Positions 18,929 through 27,989 of a stretch of 64,000 nucleotides of DNA are shown here, piece after piece. The position numbers and the translations under genes are program-made. The DNA is taken from contig NZ_JAENIJ010000007.1 in the NCBI RefSeq assembly GCF_016595435.1, forward strand, positions 103,682 to 167,681. The letters run 5' to 3'. Numbering within the stretch: position 1 is the first letter of the stretch; the number at the start of each line of letters is the position of its first letter. Below the pieces are notes generated by a model, which saw only the letters and a program-made list of their open reading frames with translations, was not told the DNA's origin and searched no databases. This DNA is from Luteolibacter pohnpeiensis (GTDB lineage Bacteria; Verrucomicrobiota; Verrucomicrobiia; Verrucomicrobiales; Akkermansiaceae).

Positions 18929-21409
18929 TTAATAAACTCTCCGGACCGAATGGCTGAAGTAATGCTGCGTGAGCAGATCGGACAGCTTTTCAAAAGCCTC
19001 CTCCAGCCATTCGAATTCCGCGATACCTGCCTCGCCTGATTGGGCGAATCGAGCATTCATCTCCGCCAAAAGTTCCATCACATCCGGAAACAGTCCCTGC
19101 TTTGGATCTCCAGGAAACTTCTGCATTTCACGGTCTAACACCTCCATCTGAAAGGCGACCGAGCGTGGGTTGAGCGTATCCCAGAAAATCAAATCCCTAA
19201 CCCCTTCCCAATCGGGGCGGGAAAAATGCCGACGCCGATAGGTCATCACGCTATCGCAGGTCTCTAACAATGGGTCGAGTTTTAGCCCGTCATCTCCGGC
19301 AGCTGTTTGCAGAAGCTTCAAGGTTGAGATCGCCCGCTCGATGCGGCGGCCGGTTTCAAAAAATCTCCACCCCTGCCCCCGAGTCATGTTTTCCGCTTCC
19401 ATGCCAGCTAGAGCCGCAAGATGGAGAATGAGCGTATCCAAAGTTTGGGCAAGATCGGTTGCACGAGGAGCATGCGATGGGGAATGGAGCAATCCCTCTA
19501 GCCGGTTGAACAATCTCCAGGTATCATCGGAAAGCCGATCCCGTGCGGCAGCAGCGTTACTCATCAGCGACCGAGTCAACCGTGCCAAACTGCGGTAGTC
19601 GGATGTATCATGGACCAGACTTGTTAGAGTGCTTAACAAAGCGCCGGACTGGATGCCATCGGTTTCAGGAAAGAGGCGGCTGCCTTCGATCAAGGCCTGA
19701 CAAGCAGCCAAATGCTCGCGTTGACGACGTCCGCTTTCACCACCCATCTGGCGCAACGTGACACGCAGCAGTCTCGTTACTGACTCGATCCGCTCCGCGT
19801 AGCGACCGACCCAAAAAAGTTGTTCTGCGATCCGGCTGGGAACATCCATCGCCGTCACATGTTTCAGCGGCGTCTTGTTCAAGCTGTGGACCGCAGTCGG
19901 CCCAGGTGTGGCAATCGCCGAATCAGCAACCCACACATCCTTGGTGTGCCCAGCATGCCATGGCCAAAGTTGCGGCGGCTTGCCGGATTTACCCACTCGC
20001 GCCATACCTCCAGGCATCACACTTGGCCCATCCTTGGCGTGAACGGCAAAGGTCCGCCAAAAGAATGGTTTTGAAGAAAGGGAACGTCCCTCCAACGCAG
20101 GCATTTGGCTCGGTGAGACCTCTTTTTGGACAACGAAATCGTGCGGTGATTCCTCGATCGCAGCGACCCATTTACGGCGAGCCGCAGCGGAAAGGGTTCC
20201 ACAGCGAATTGGCAGCAGAGGTTGCGGATTGAAGGCAGACATCAACACATAGCGATGCAGCTGGTCCAGAATTTGACGCCGGATCGATGCCTGGCCGAGC
20301 CACCAGGTTTCCACGAATGGCAATTTGAGATCTTCGTCTAACAAGAATTTACAAGCCCTCGGCAGGAACGGCATCAGTGCTGGCGATGAGGCGAAACCTG
20401 AACCCGGAGCATTTGCCAACGCCACATTCCCGCTGCGCCAGGCCTCAATCATACCCGGCACCCCACCTCCACCGAGGGTCCAGTATTCCAATGGATCAAT
20501 CCCATTATCATCGATCCTGCAGGCAACTCCATCCACCCGGCGCAATCCGCCAAGAGTTTTCAGATACAGCCGCCGCTCACGAACGGTTAGATCCGCAGCT
20601 TCCACCAAGGGAAAACCTAACAATCTCGCCTTGTAAGCATACTCGAAGTACGATGGATGCCGGAATCCGGGGGTCATCACGACCACATTCGGCGTCTCCG
20701 TTCTCAAACCGCAGAATTCCTGCAAGGTGAGTTTTTCCAGTTCAAAATAGCGGCCAAGCCGGTGAATCGGTGCGGCTTCGAAGCAATCGGACAACAAATT
20801 CGAGACCACGTGGCGATTTTGCAGCACCTGCCCCAAGCCACCAGTTCCTCGCGTATGGTCTGCCAGGACCATCCATTGCCCGGCAGGATTCCGGACCAAA
20901 TCACAAGCGCTGGTGATCAAAAACCGACCACCCACGGGTTGCATCCCACGAGTTTGCGGCTGGTATAAGGGATTCGAGTGAACCAGATCCGGCGGTAAAA
21001 TCCCCTCCGCTAACAATCGCTGCGGGCCATAGAGGTCCGCAACCAATGCTGCCATCAAGCGCGCCCGCTGCACCAGACCTGTGGAAACTTTGGCCCATTC
21101 ATCGCGGGAAATCATCAATGGCAAAGGATCAAGTTGATACGGCTGCGCACCGTCCGCCACATCATTGTAGACATTAAAAGTCGTGCCCAGATCCTCCATC
21201 ATCCGGGCTGCCGTCGTGCTTAGCACACCACGTTCATCCGGAGACCACGACTGCATTTTCGCCGCAGTGTCCTTCCACATGGAGCGGATCCGCCCTGATG
21301 AATCGGCGAGTTCATCCCACACCGCGCCGTCCGCGCCAGATGCGAGAGCGCGGGCAATGGGGGGCGTGCTGCGGTTGCGGGGAACCATTGATGCTGAGTG
21401 CGCTTCCAA
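18929..21409 (-). CDS. Circularly permuted ATP-grasp (DUF404/DUF407) fused to alpha-E (DUF403) protein
   Basis: The first 500 residues match the circularly permuted type 2 ATP-grasp family: TTFNVYNDVADGAQPYQLDPLP split here by family motifs, then LITSACDLVRNPAGQWMVLAD, VVVMTPGFRHPSYFEYAY and CRIDDNGIDPLEYW. From about 540 a helical alpha-E region follows (IAEQLFWVGRYAERIES, YRRRHFSRPDWEGV). Such ATP-grasp proteins are predicted to form amide bonds; the product is unknown. The frame starts with TTG at 21409; an ATG at 21388 is an alternative. The gene follows the transglutaminase gene after 7 bases, so the two are one operon. Its end is 3 bases from the convergent giant gene. Confidence 0.9.
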   Translation of the reverse strand: MEAHSASMVPRNRSTPPIARALASGADGAVWDELADSSGRIRSMWKDTAAKMQSWSPDERGVLSTTAARMMEDLGTTFNVYNDVADGAQPYQLDPLPLMISRDEWAKVSTGLVQRARLMAALVADLYGPQRLLAEGILPPDLVHSNPLYQPQTRGMQPVGGRFLITSACDLVRNPAGQWMVLADHTRGTGGLGQVLQNRHVVSNLLSDCFEAAPIHRLGRYFELEKLTLQEFCGLRTETPNVVVMTPGFRHPSYFEYAYKARLLGFPLVEAADLTVRERRLYLKTLGGLRRVDGVACRIDDNGIDPLEYWTLGGGGVPGMIEAWRSGNVALANAPGSGFASSPALMPFLPRACKFLLDEDLKLPFVETWWLGQASIRRQILDQLHRYVLMSAFNPQPLLPIRCGTLSAAARRKWVAAIEESPHDFVVQKEVSPSQMPALEGRSLSSKPFFWRTFAVHAKDGPSVMPGGMARVGKSGKPPQLWPWHAGHTKDVWVADSAIATPGPTAVHSLNKTPLKHVTAMDVPSRIAEQLFWVGRYAERIESVTRLLRVTLRQMGGESGRRQREHLAACQALIEGSRLFPETDGIQSGALLSTLTSLVHDTSDYRSLARLTRSLMSNAAAARDRLSDDTWRLFNRLEGLLHSPSHAPRATDLAQTLDTLILHLAALAGMEAENMTRGQGWRFFETGRRIERAISTLKLLQTAAGDDGLKLDPLLETCDSVMTYRRRHFSRPDWEGVRDLIFWDTLNPRSVAFQMEVLDREMQKFPGDPKQGLFPDVMELLAEMNARFAQSGEAGIAEFEWLEEAFEKLSDLLTQHYFSHSVRRVY

Positions 21410-21416
21410 AATCCGC

Positions 21417-24400
21417 TCACAAGCTGGTCGGAATCATCCGCAAGTCCAGTGTGAAGGGGAAATCCGGGCTGGTTGGTGCTTGTTTTGCGATGATTTTACC
21501 TCCCGTATGGCCATGTCTGAAGAATCTGGCCAGCCTTCTAGCTTCTGCTTCATACGCATTCACCGGGAAACTGGTGTGATTGCGTCCGCCAGGATGAGCG
21601 GCATGGTAGGTGCAACCACCGATGGAACGATCGTTCCAGGTGTCGAGTATGTCCAAAACCAGTGGCGTGTGCGGAGCGATGGTCGGGTGCAGGCAATTCG
21701 GCGGTTGCCATGCGCGATAGCGAATGCCGGCAACGTATTCGCCATGGGTGCCCGTTGGTCGAAGAGGGATTTTCGTGCCATTGCAGGTGATCACATGCCG
21801 TTCACCGGTCAGGCCACGGGCCAGCACTTGCATTCGCTCAACCGAACTATCGACATAGCGAACCGTGCCGCCGGGCGTTCCGTCTTCACCGAGCACGTGC
21901 CATGGCTCGATCGCATGCCGGATTTCCAGATCAATGCCGAGTTGTTGGTAATCGCCGATTTTCGGGAACCGGAACTCCAAGTGTGGCGCAAACCAATCGT
22001 GATCCGTTTGATAGCCGTGTGCCGAAAGATCATCCAGGACTTCCTTGAAATCCTGCCAAATGAAATGAGGCAGCATCCAGCGGTCGTGAATTTCGCTACC
22101 CCAGCGAACGAGTGGTTTTTCATAGGGTTCTTTCCAAAAACGGGCGACCAACCCGCGAAGAACCAAGTGCTGGGCGAGACTCATTCGATGATGCGGCGGC
22201 ATCTCAAAGTTCCGCATTTCGAGCAGGCCCAGTCTCCCGGTCGCGCTATCCGGACTGTAGAGCTTATCGATGCAAAATTCGGCACGGTGGGTGTTTCCGG
22301 TCGAATCGATGAGTAAATTCCGCAAGGCCCGGTCGATTTTCCACGGAGGTGGCGTGAGGTCCTCGCCGAGGGTCTGGAATGCGATTTCCAGCTCATGAAT
22401 TGAATCATTACGCGCTTCATCGATCCGCGGAGCTTGAGAAGTGGGCCCAACAAACAGGCCGGAGAAGAGGAAGCTCAGCGATGGATGATGGTTCCAAAAG
22501 GTTACCATGCTTCGCAGCAAATCCGGACGCCGGAGCAGCGGGCTGTCCGATGGAGTTTCTCCGCCGATGATGATATGGTTTCCTCCTCCGGTGCCACAAT
22601 GGCGGCCATCGATCATGAACTTCTCAGTCGCGAGGCGGCACTGGCGAGCTTCCTCGTAAAGCACCGTCGTATTTCTGACCAAATCACTCCAGGAAGCTGC
22701 GGGCTGAAGATTGACCTCAATCACGCCCGGGTCAGGAGTCACCTTGACCACTTCCAATCGAGGATCGAACGATGGTGGCGTACCTTCCAGGATCACCGAC
22801 ATCTGCAAATTCGCTGCCGTTTGCTCGATCAGCGCGACCAGTTCCAGAAAGTCTTCGGTGGTATCGAGCGGCGGCATGAACACATGCAGACGGCCGTGAC
22901 GCGCCTCAAAGCAAATCGCCCGGCGAATCAGCCACGCAGCGGATTCTTGATCGGTCGGCTCTTTTTCCCATGGCAACTCGGTCCCATCACCGCCAGCGAC
23001 AGGCGGGATGGCGGATTTGTCCAAGTGCAGCGAACCATGGACAGACTCTGCGTTCGGATCCATTTTCTGATCCTGCAAACCGACCTGCGACTGCTGGATT
23101 ACCTGGGCACCACCATGGGGTGGCAATGCTCCGAGAGGGGCGGTTGGGTCCTGAGGAATCGAATAAGGATACTCGGATTCCTTAACCCATGGCAGCGAGG
23201 AAAGCGGCAAACGATACCCGACGGGTGAATCACCGGGCAGCAAATACATCGTATCGTCTGGCAAAAACCACGGTCCGCTGGCCCAAACCTTTCCAGCCGG
23301 AGTCGGCTGTTTCTGAAGTGGCATCACCCAGCCAACCGGCTCATCCAGTCCCTGTTCGAATACCCGAGCAAGGCGGTCCCGCTCCTGCTTGTCCTTCAGA
23401 TTTGATTTTACCGGATCGACATTTCGCGGCAATCGCTTCTCACGCCAGAGATAGTAGAACGCATCTTCATAGGCTGGGATCAGCCACTTTGCATCCGTAT
23501 CCAAGGCTTCCGCCAATGCTTTGCCAAACCGCTGAGCATCCTGCTCGCCATAACCATAGTCGCGCGATTCATCTGCGATGAGGCTGACATCCTCCCAGAT
23601 CGGTTGGCCATCTTTCCGCCAATAACAAGCGAGCGACCAGCGTGGCAATTGCTCACCCGGATACCATTTGCCCTGGCCGTAAAACAACAACCCGCCAGGG
23701 GCGAAACGTTCGCGGAGGCGTTTGATCAGCTTATCGGATAGTACCCGCTTGGTGGGTCCCATCGCTGCGTTGTTCCACTCCTCACCATCGAAATCATCCA
23801 TGGAAATGAACGTCGGCTCACCACCCATGGTTAGACGAACATCCATGTCACGCAGGTCGGCATCGATTTGATCGCCTGTTTCCATGATCCCCGCCCATTG
23901 TTCATCCCGATAGGGCAAGGTGGTGCGGGGCGATTCATAGATGCGGGTAATGTGCATCTCATGATCCATGGTTGATTTGCACGGTGCAGTGCCGCCGGTG
24001 ACCGGAGCGGCACTCATCGGCTCAGGCGAGCATGCGAGCGGCAAGTGCCCTTCCCCTGCTAACAATCCCGATGTTGCATCCAGGCCGATCCAGCCCGCTC
24101 CCGGCAAATACACTTCCGCCCAGGCATGCAGATCCGTGAAATCGACCTCGCTGCCGGACGGGCCATCGAGCGACTCGACATCCGCCTTCAACTGAATCAA
24201 ATAGCCTGAAACAAACCTCGCGGCCAAACCAAGGTGGCGCAGCAATTGCACCAGCAGCCAGGCCGAATCCCGACACGAGCCGGATAGCTTTTCCAAAGTC
24301 TCCTCAGGCGTCTGGACTCCCGGTTCCATCCGGATCCGATAATCGATCGCCTGCTGCAACGCGGCGTTGATCTCGACCAGGAAGTCAACGGTGCGCTGCT

Positions 24401-24812
24401 TGCGGTTTTGATAGGTATTGATCCATTTCGCCAGCAACGGCCCCGGCTCTTCCAAGACAAGAAATGGCTCCAGTTCTCGTTTGATCACCGGATCATAGGA
24501 AAATGGATATTCTTCCGCTTTTGGTTCGAGAAAGAAATCGAACGGATTCTGGACCGACATTTCGACGACCAAATTCACCTCAATATCGAGACGATCGGTA
24601 GGCTCAGGAAACATCAGGCGCGCCAGGTAATTCGACTGCGGATCCTGTTGCCAGTTTACGAAATGCTCCATCGGCCCGACTTTCAGGCTGTAGGACAAGA
24701 TGCGTGACCGGCAATGCGGTGCTGGCCGCAGCCGCACTACGTGCGGGCCGTGCTCAACTGGTCGATCGTATTGATAACTCGTTCGGTGATGCAGCGCGAC
24801 GTGGATCGACAT
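21417..24812 (-). CDS. Transglutaminase-like peptidase fused to DUF2126
   Basis: A 1131-residue cytoplasmic protein. The start at 24812 (MSIHVALHHRTSYQYDRPV) is the normal beginning of the family; an upstream extension to 24854 is unlikely. The N-terminal 280 residues are a bacterial transglutaminase N-region and core with the triad Cys180 (SGSCRDSAWLL), His229 (DLHAWAEVYLP) and Asp245 (GLDATSG). The rest is DUF2126, including DVRLTMGGEPTFISMDD, GGGNHIIIGGETPSDSPLLR and FRFPKIGDYQQLGIDLE. In many genomes this protein is paired with a circularly permuted ATP-grasp/alpha-E protein, as here. The pair is predicted to make or trim a peptide tag; no substrate is known. Confidence 0.92.
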   Translation of the reverse strand: MSIHVALHHRTSYQYDRPVEHGPHVVRLRPAPHCRSRILSYSLKVGPMEHFVNWQQDPQSNYLARLMFPEPTDRLDIEVNLVVEMSVQNPFDFFLEPKAEEYPFSYDPVIKRELEPFLVLEEPGPLLAKWINTYQNRKQRTVDFLVEINAALQQAIDYRIRMEPGVQTPEETLEKLSGSCRDSAWLLVQLLRHLGLAARFVSGYLIQLKADVESLDGPSGSEVDFTDLHAWAEVYLPGAGWIGLDATSGLLAGEGHLPLACSPEPMSAAPVTGGTAPCKSTMDHEMHITRIYESPRTTLPYRDEQWAGIMETGDQIDADLRDMDVRLTMGGEPTFISMDDFDGEEWNNAAMGPTKRVLSDKLIKRLRERFAPGGLLFYGQGKWYPGEQLPRWSLACYWRKDGQPIWEDVSLIADESRDYGYGEQDAQRFGKALAEALDTDAKWLIPAYEDAFYYLWREKRLPRNVDPVKSNLKDKQERDRLARVFEQGLDEPVGWVMPLQKQPTPAGKVWASGPWFLPDDTMYLLPGDSPVGYRLPLSSLPWVKESEYPYSIPQDPTAPLGALPPHGGAQVIQQSQVGLQDQKMDPNAESVHGSLHLDKSAIPPVAGGDGTELPWEKEPTDQESAAWLIRRAICFEARHGRLHVFMPPLDTTEDFLELVALIEQTAANLQMSVILEGTPPSFDPRLEVVKVTPDPGVIEVNLQPAASWSDLVRNTTVLYEEARQCRLATEKFMIDGRHCGTGGGNHIIIGGETPSDSPLLRRPDLLRSMVTFWNHHPSLSFLFSGLFVGPTSQAPRIDEARNDSIHELEIAFQTLGEDLTPPPWKIDRALRNLLIDSTGNTHRAEFCIDKLYSPDSATGRLGLLEMRNFEMPPHHRMSLAQHLVLRGLVARFWKEPYEKPLVRWGSEIHDRWMLPHFIWQDFKEVLDDLSAHGYQTDHDWFAPHLEFRFPKIGDYQQLGIDLEIRHAIEPWHVLGEDGTPGGTVRYVDSSVERMQVLARGLTGERHVITCNGTKIPLRPTGTHGEYVAGIRYRAWQPPNCLHPTIAPHTPLVLDILDTWNDRSIGGCTYHAAHPGGRNHTSFPVNAYEAEARRLARFFRHGHTGGKIIAKQAPTSPDFPFTLDLRMIPTSL

Positions 24813-24953
24813 GGTATGGAATAAAAACTGGGTGGCGCATGGAAAATTGCACAAATTTACACCCGTTGACGAGCACGAATCCTGCTTCTCGGCGGCAAAA
24901 AACGACCCACCGCCATTGCGGATTCCGCAACCGCGGTGTTAACTCCAGCATTC

Positions 24954-25865
24954 ATGCAACGGAACCCCTGTTTTTTCGTTCTCGCAGGTCTCATGCTCAG
25001 CTACGGGATCGCCTCTTCCAGCAACGAAAAGCTCGCGTTTCATCTGCAAAAGGAGCGCCCAAAACTACAATCATGGACCGTCGGTGAAGCAAGTGGCCTC
25101 GCCTTCTCCCCAACTGATCCCCAGTTCATGTGGGTCGTGAATGATAGCGGGGCCATGGCCGATCTCCACCTGCTCAATCTAGACGGGACCGACCGTGGCG
25201 TGGTCCGGGTGAAAGGAGCAAAAAACGTGGATTGGGAAGACCTCGCGTCATTTACTCTGAAGGGTAAATCCTATCTACTGATCGCAGATTCAGGCGACAA
25301 CCAGTCATCGCATAAAAGCAGGATGCTTTACATTGTGGAAGAACCGGCCCTGCCTAAAACCGGCCAAAGCCTGGCTTCCAAAATCCACATCGCCTGGAAA
25401 ATCGAATATCAATATGAAGGTGGCCCACGTGACTGCGAAGCCGTAGCCGTGGATGCTCAGGAGCAGAAAATTCTACTCATCAGCAAACGCACCAAGACTC
25501 CCATAGTCTACGAATTACCCCTAAAACCCTCGGATTCCAAAGCAACTCAGGTTGCGAAAAAAATTGGCAAAACCCACGTGGATGCCCCGAAGGCGAGCCT
25601 CGTTCACTTTGCCAGCCAGCCGACCGGATTGGATATTTCAGCCGACGGCTCGATGGCAGCCGTCGTGACCTATTTTGGTGTATTCCTCTTTCGACATCAA
25701 ACGAAGGAATCCTGGAGCGATACATTTGACCGGAAACCGATCAAGCTAAGTCCCCACCTGTTACCCCAAGCCGAGTCGATCGCATTTACCAAGGACATGA
25801 AATCATTATACGTGATCTCTGAAGGATTCGGGACACCGATCGTCCGCTATCAAAAAGACCAATGA
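24954..25865 (+). CDS. Secreted beta-propeller-like protein of unknown function
   Basis: A 303-residue protein. The ATG at 24954 gives a signal peptide (MQRNPCFFVLAGLMLSYGIA); an in-frame GTG at 24936 would add six residues. The body has repeating beta patterns (ASGLAFSPTDPQFMWVVNDSG, split by loops; KSYLLIADSGDN; DCEAVAVDAQEQKILLISKR; PTGLDISADGSMAAVVTY; ESIAFTKDMKSLYVISEG). These suggest a propeller similar to phytase-like or NHL/WD40-like secreted proteins. The acidic loops NDSG and ADSGDN could bind metal. It is divergent from the transglutaminase operon, with 141 bases between. No enzyme activity can be assigned. Confidence 0.75.
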   Translation: MQRNPCFFVLAGLMLSYGIASSSNEKLAFHLQKERPKLQSWTVGEASGLAFSPTDPQFMWVVNDSGAMADLHLLNLDGTDRGVVRVKGAKNVDWEDLASFTLKGKSYLLIADSGDNQSSHKSRMLYIVEEPALPKTGQSLASKIHIAWKIEYQYEGGPRDCEAVAVDAQEQKILLISKRTKTPIVYELPLKPSDSKATQVAKKIGKTHVDAPKASLVHFASQPTGLDISADGSMAAVVTYFGVFLFRHQTKESWSDTFDRKPIKLSPHLLPQAESIAFTKDMKSLYVISEGFGTPIVRYQKDQ

Positions 25866-25955
25866 GTTGTTAGTCTTTGTTAGATTTTTGCAGGATACTC
25901 CTCTTCCAAGATCTCACCAACCATGGATTCCACTGCAGGTCGGAGCGAGCGCCAT

Positions 25956-26099
25956 TCAAGGAGCCTCGGCACCAGCTTGATCTCCCGCGGCAACGGACAA
26001 CACGGGAATTGTGGAAGGCATGGTGTCTTCCGCTGTCACTGCGCTCATGATTTCCTTAACCAAATCTGCTAATGGTTTTTCCGCCTCGGGGTCCTGCAT
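25956..26099 (-). CDS. Small hypothetical protein, possibly the displaced C-terminus of the 104-residue neighbour
   Basis: An ATG at 26099 opens 47 codons (MQDPEAEKPLADLVKEIMSA...) to a TGA at 25956. The same frame stays open upstream of the ATG and reads as plausible protein (TLIFLDPFVTQVLVTLSA) as far as the stop of the next minus-strand ORF at 26183. That suggests the real coding region is longer and may have been joined to the upstream frame before a frameshift. No family is recognised. Confidence 0.3.
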   Translation of the reverse strand: MQDPEAEKPLADLVKEIMSAVTAEDTMPSTIPVLSVAAGDQAGAEAP

Positions 26100-26182
26100 G
26101 GCGCTGAGAGTGACCAGAACTTGGGTGACAAATGGATCTAAAAATATGAGCGTTATTTCGCGCGATCGGAGACTTTTGGCAA

Positions 26183-26497
26183 TTATGCCGCCACGTGTGA
26201 CTGTCTTGTCACAGCACGTGCCACCAGATCGATCGCCTCCGGCATTTCGAGGCAGATATTCTCTTCGTGAATGACCAAAGCGTGATTACCCGGGATCGAG
26301 CGAAGTTTGCGCAGAATCCAGAGCGCAAAAGCAGTCGGACTCGTGTATCGGAAATCCACTTCAAATTCGACGGTGTGATTGCCGTCATTCTGAATTCCGA
26401 GGGGATTCGCCAGATTGACCAAACTCACACCGGATGGCAGTCGCTCATTGAGGAGATCCAACTGAAAATTGCGGTGATTGGTGTGTACGGTAATCAT
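26183..26497 (-). CDS. Small hypothetical protein, 104 residues
   Basis: It starts at an ATG (26497) and reads MITVHTNHRNFQLDLLNERL and onward, with a mixed alpha/beta look: VEFEVDFRYTSPTAFALWILRKLRSI, split by loops, then HALVIHEENICLEMPEAIDLVARAV. The end RQSHVAA looks unlike the rest. No Shine-Dalgarno sequence is visible. The opposite strand carries a weaker overlapping frame. I do not recognise a family. Together with the 25956-26099 frame it may be one gene broken by a single-base shift near 26,185-26,200. Confidence 0.45.
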   Translation of the reverse strand: MITVHTNHRNFQLDLLNERLPSGVSLVNLANPLGIQNDGNHTVEFEVDFRYTSPTAFALWILRKLRSIPGNHALVIHEENICLEMPEAIDLVARAVTRQSHVAA

Positions 26498-26654
26498 GGT
26501 GGGATAGGATCACAATTGCCCGCATCCTTAGCAGATGCCGACCCAATCACTTAAACCCTTATAAATTGGGGATTCTATCAGCTTTTTCGCTACAAAATCG
26601 TTGCCATTTGCATTCTGAAAATTTCATTTTGCAATCCGTAGCAACCTCATCACG

Positions 26655-26768
26655 ATGCATAGGTTTACGAACTCCGATGAATGCCGTACTCCTCACAGTG
26701 AAGATTTGTTAGAAAGAATCCAGGGCAGAGAAAAAGAAGTGGTAATGGATGATCGGAAAGATGCGTGA
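26655..26768 (+). CDS. Very small hypothetical ORF, 37 residues
   Basis: ATG at 26655, TGA at 26766-26768. The product (MHRFTNSDECRTPHSEDLLE, then a Lys/Glu/Arg-rich end) is highly charged and could form an amphipathic helix. It sits alone in the AT-richer intergenic stretch with no clear Shine-Dalgarno sequence. It may be chance; only conservation could tell. Confidence 0.2.
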   Translation: MHRFTNSDECRTPHSEDLLERIQGREKEVVMDDRKDA

Positions 26769-27019
26769 AATCGCAACTAACTGAGCATCATTGGGCATCG
26801 ATTTATATACTGATAAGCAGATCGCCCCATCACGATGTTTTTTCCTTCATCCGATGTAGGCCCACGCACCGCGAATCCCCCTAAAACAGGGACATTGAGC
26901 TCTCTAACCGATGCGACCCTGAATTTTGCGGAGAGCCATCTGATTTGTAACCTGTTAGAACTTCGGTTAGACAAGAAACTCCCGACGTTGCTGATAATCG
27001 AATAGGATTTCAACAGTCT

Positions 27020-27051
27020 TCCGGCGTCCCCCCTTCCCTACACACGCCGGA
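27020..27051 (+). promoter_or_regulatory. Inverted repeat in the leader of the PEP-CTERM gene
   Basis: TCCGGCGT at 27020-27027 is the reverse complement of ACGCCGGA at 27044-27051, separated by 16 bases rich in C and T. It ends 32 bases before the ATG at 27084. It could be an operator or a leader hairpin, and the GGAGGA overlapping its right arm could be a sequestered ribosome site, though that is far from the start. Only the repeat itself is seen. Confidence 0.35.
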
Positions 27052-27083
27052 GGATTCTCTAACACAAACTGTTGACATCCCTT

Positions 27084-27914
27084 ATGAAATTGAAATCAAC
27101 CATGTTGAATCGGTGCATCGCGCCCATGATGGTTATGGCCTCCCTCGCGGTGGCTGGAACCTCCCATGCAGCGGTCGTCACCGGCGCTGGTGAAGCATCC
27201 GGACTAACGGTCGATGCCTCGGTCACTCTCCTTGGCAGTGGCCTGCTCGATCTGGAAGTTGGTCCGGTCGCTGAAATTGCTGATGATTCATCATCACCGT
27301 TCACCGATAGCGATACCGTGATTAGCGTGACTTCCACGACTTTATTGCTCGGTAACGTCGATACTGGCGCGGTCACCACCTCCATCGATTCCGATGTAGA
27401 CGGCGGCTTCGGTATTCGCACCTCAACTTCCACCGCCATGGTGGATTCGCTAGATCTCGCCCTTTTGGGTGGAATCGGTGCCGATACCCTCTCGGTAACG
27501 GCAGATACCGTAACTTCCAGTGCCATGGTTTCAGGCGACTACGGCGCCATGACCCTCACTGGAACTTCAGGCGTTGAAAACCTGCAAATCAGCGTGGCTG
27601 GAAGTGCCATCACGATTCCTGTAGATGCCTTCAGCACAGCAAACAACGTTTTGCTTGATCTCGCGGGCGTTCGCATTGTCCTGAACGAGCAAATCGACAC
27701 CTCATCATCGGGTGCTGGATTTGACAACGGCGCTCTGGAGGTCAATGCAATCCATATCACCGTCGATGGCAGTCTGGTGGCTACCGGCGTGGATGCGGAC
27801 ATCGTGATTGGCCACAGTTTCGCCTCCCTCAACAGTGTGCCTGAGCCTGGGTCGATTGCCCTGGGTGCCACTGGCTTGCTCATGCTGGTCGGCTATCGAC
27901 GTCGGAAAGCCTGA
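27084..27914 (+). CDS. PEP-CTERM sorting-signal secreted protein
   Basis: A 276-residue exported protein. A signal peptide of about 29 residues (MKLKSTMLNRCIAPMMVMAS, then LAVAGTSHA) precedes a body rich in Thr, Ser, Val, Asp and Gly with few charged Lys/Arg residues. The C-terminus is a standard PEP-CTERM signal: VPEPGS, a hydrophobic stretch, and YRRRKA. Proteins of this kind are processed by an exosortase (EpsH/XrtA type) and are tied to exopolysaccharide or surface structures. No exosortase lies in the window. The ATG at 27084 is preferred to a TTG at 27072. The strong terminator at 27944 closes the transcript. Confidence 0.88.
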   Translation: MKLKSTMLNRCIAPMMVMASLAVAGTSHAAVVTGAGEASGLTVDASVTLLGSGLLDLEVGPVAEIADDSSSPFTDSDTVISVTSTTLLLGNVDTGAVTTSIDSDVDGGFGIRTSTSTAMVDSLDLALLGGIGADTLSVTADTVTSSAMVSGDYGAMTLTGTSGVENLQISVAGSAITIPVDAFSTANNVLLDLAGVRIVLNEQIDTSSSGAGFDNGALEVNAIHITVDGSLVATGVDADIVIGHSFASLNSVPEPGSIALGATGLLMLVGYRRRKA

Positions 27915-27943
27915 TCAGGGCAAAAAAATTATTCGGTTTCATC

Positions 27944-27989
27944 AAAGCGCGTGGAATGAGTCGGGATTGCTCGATTCCACGCGCTTTTT
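27944..27989 (+). terminator. Rho-independent terminator after the PEP-CTERM gene
   Basis: A perfect 14-base inverted repeat (27944-27957, AAAGCGCGTGGAAT; 27974-27987, ATTCCACGCGCTTT) with a 16-base loop runs into a five-T tract. It starts 29 bases past the stop codon and is among the strongest hairpins seen in the window. Confidence 0.9.

Larger units (their letters stand above)
25866..27083. other. Gene-poor interval with small ORFs
   Basis: About 1.2 kb between the beta-propeller gene and the PEP-CTERM gene carries no full-length gene. It holds a 104-residue minus-strand frame, a 47-residue minus-strand frame just past it, a 37-residue plus-strand frame, and a hairpin in the leader of the PEP-CTERM gene. 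It is visibly richer in A and T than the surrounding genes between 26,560 and 26,780. Two TGTTAG hexamers lie 14 bases apart at its left edge (25,868-25,887), and three more follow at 26,706-27,060. Confidence 0.6.

Noticed and set aside
21183..22316. A 377-codon plus-strand open frame antisense to the transglutaminase and ATP-grasp genes
   Set aside because: It lies opposite the strongly supported coding frames of both proteins, and its translation has no domain pattern.
26011..26274. An 87-codon plus-strand frame in the gene-poor interval
   Set aside because: It overlaps the better minus-strand frames and reads as low-quality sequence.
26777..27013. A 78-codon minus-strand frame before the PEP-CTERM gene
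   Set aside because: Composition looks random, there is no ribosome site, and it would place a start 70 bases from the divergent gene. I could not support it.
27072..27077. TTGACA as a -35 promoter element
   Set aside because: It lies only 12 bases before the PEP-CTERM start codon, leaving no room for a -10 element and a leader.
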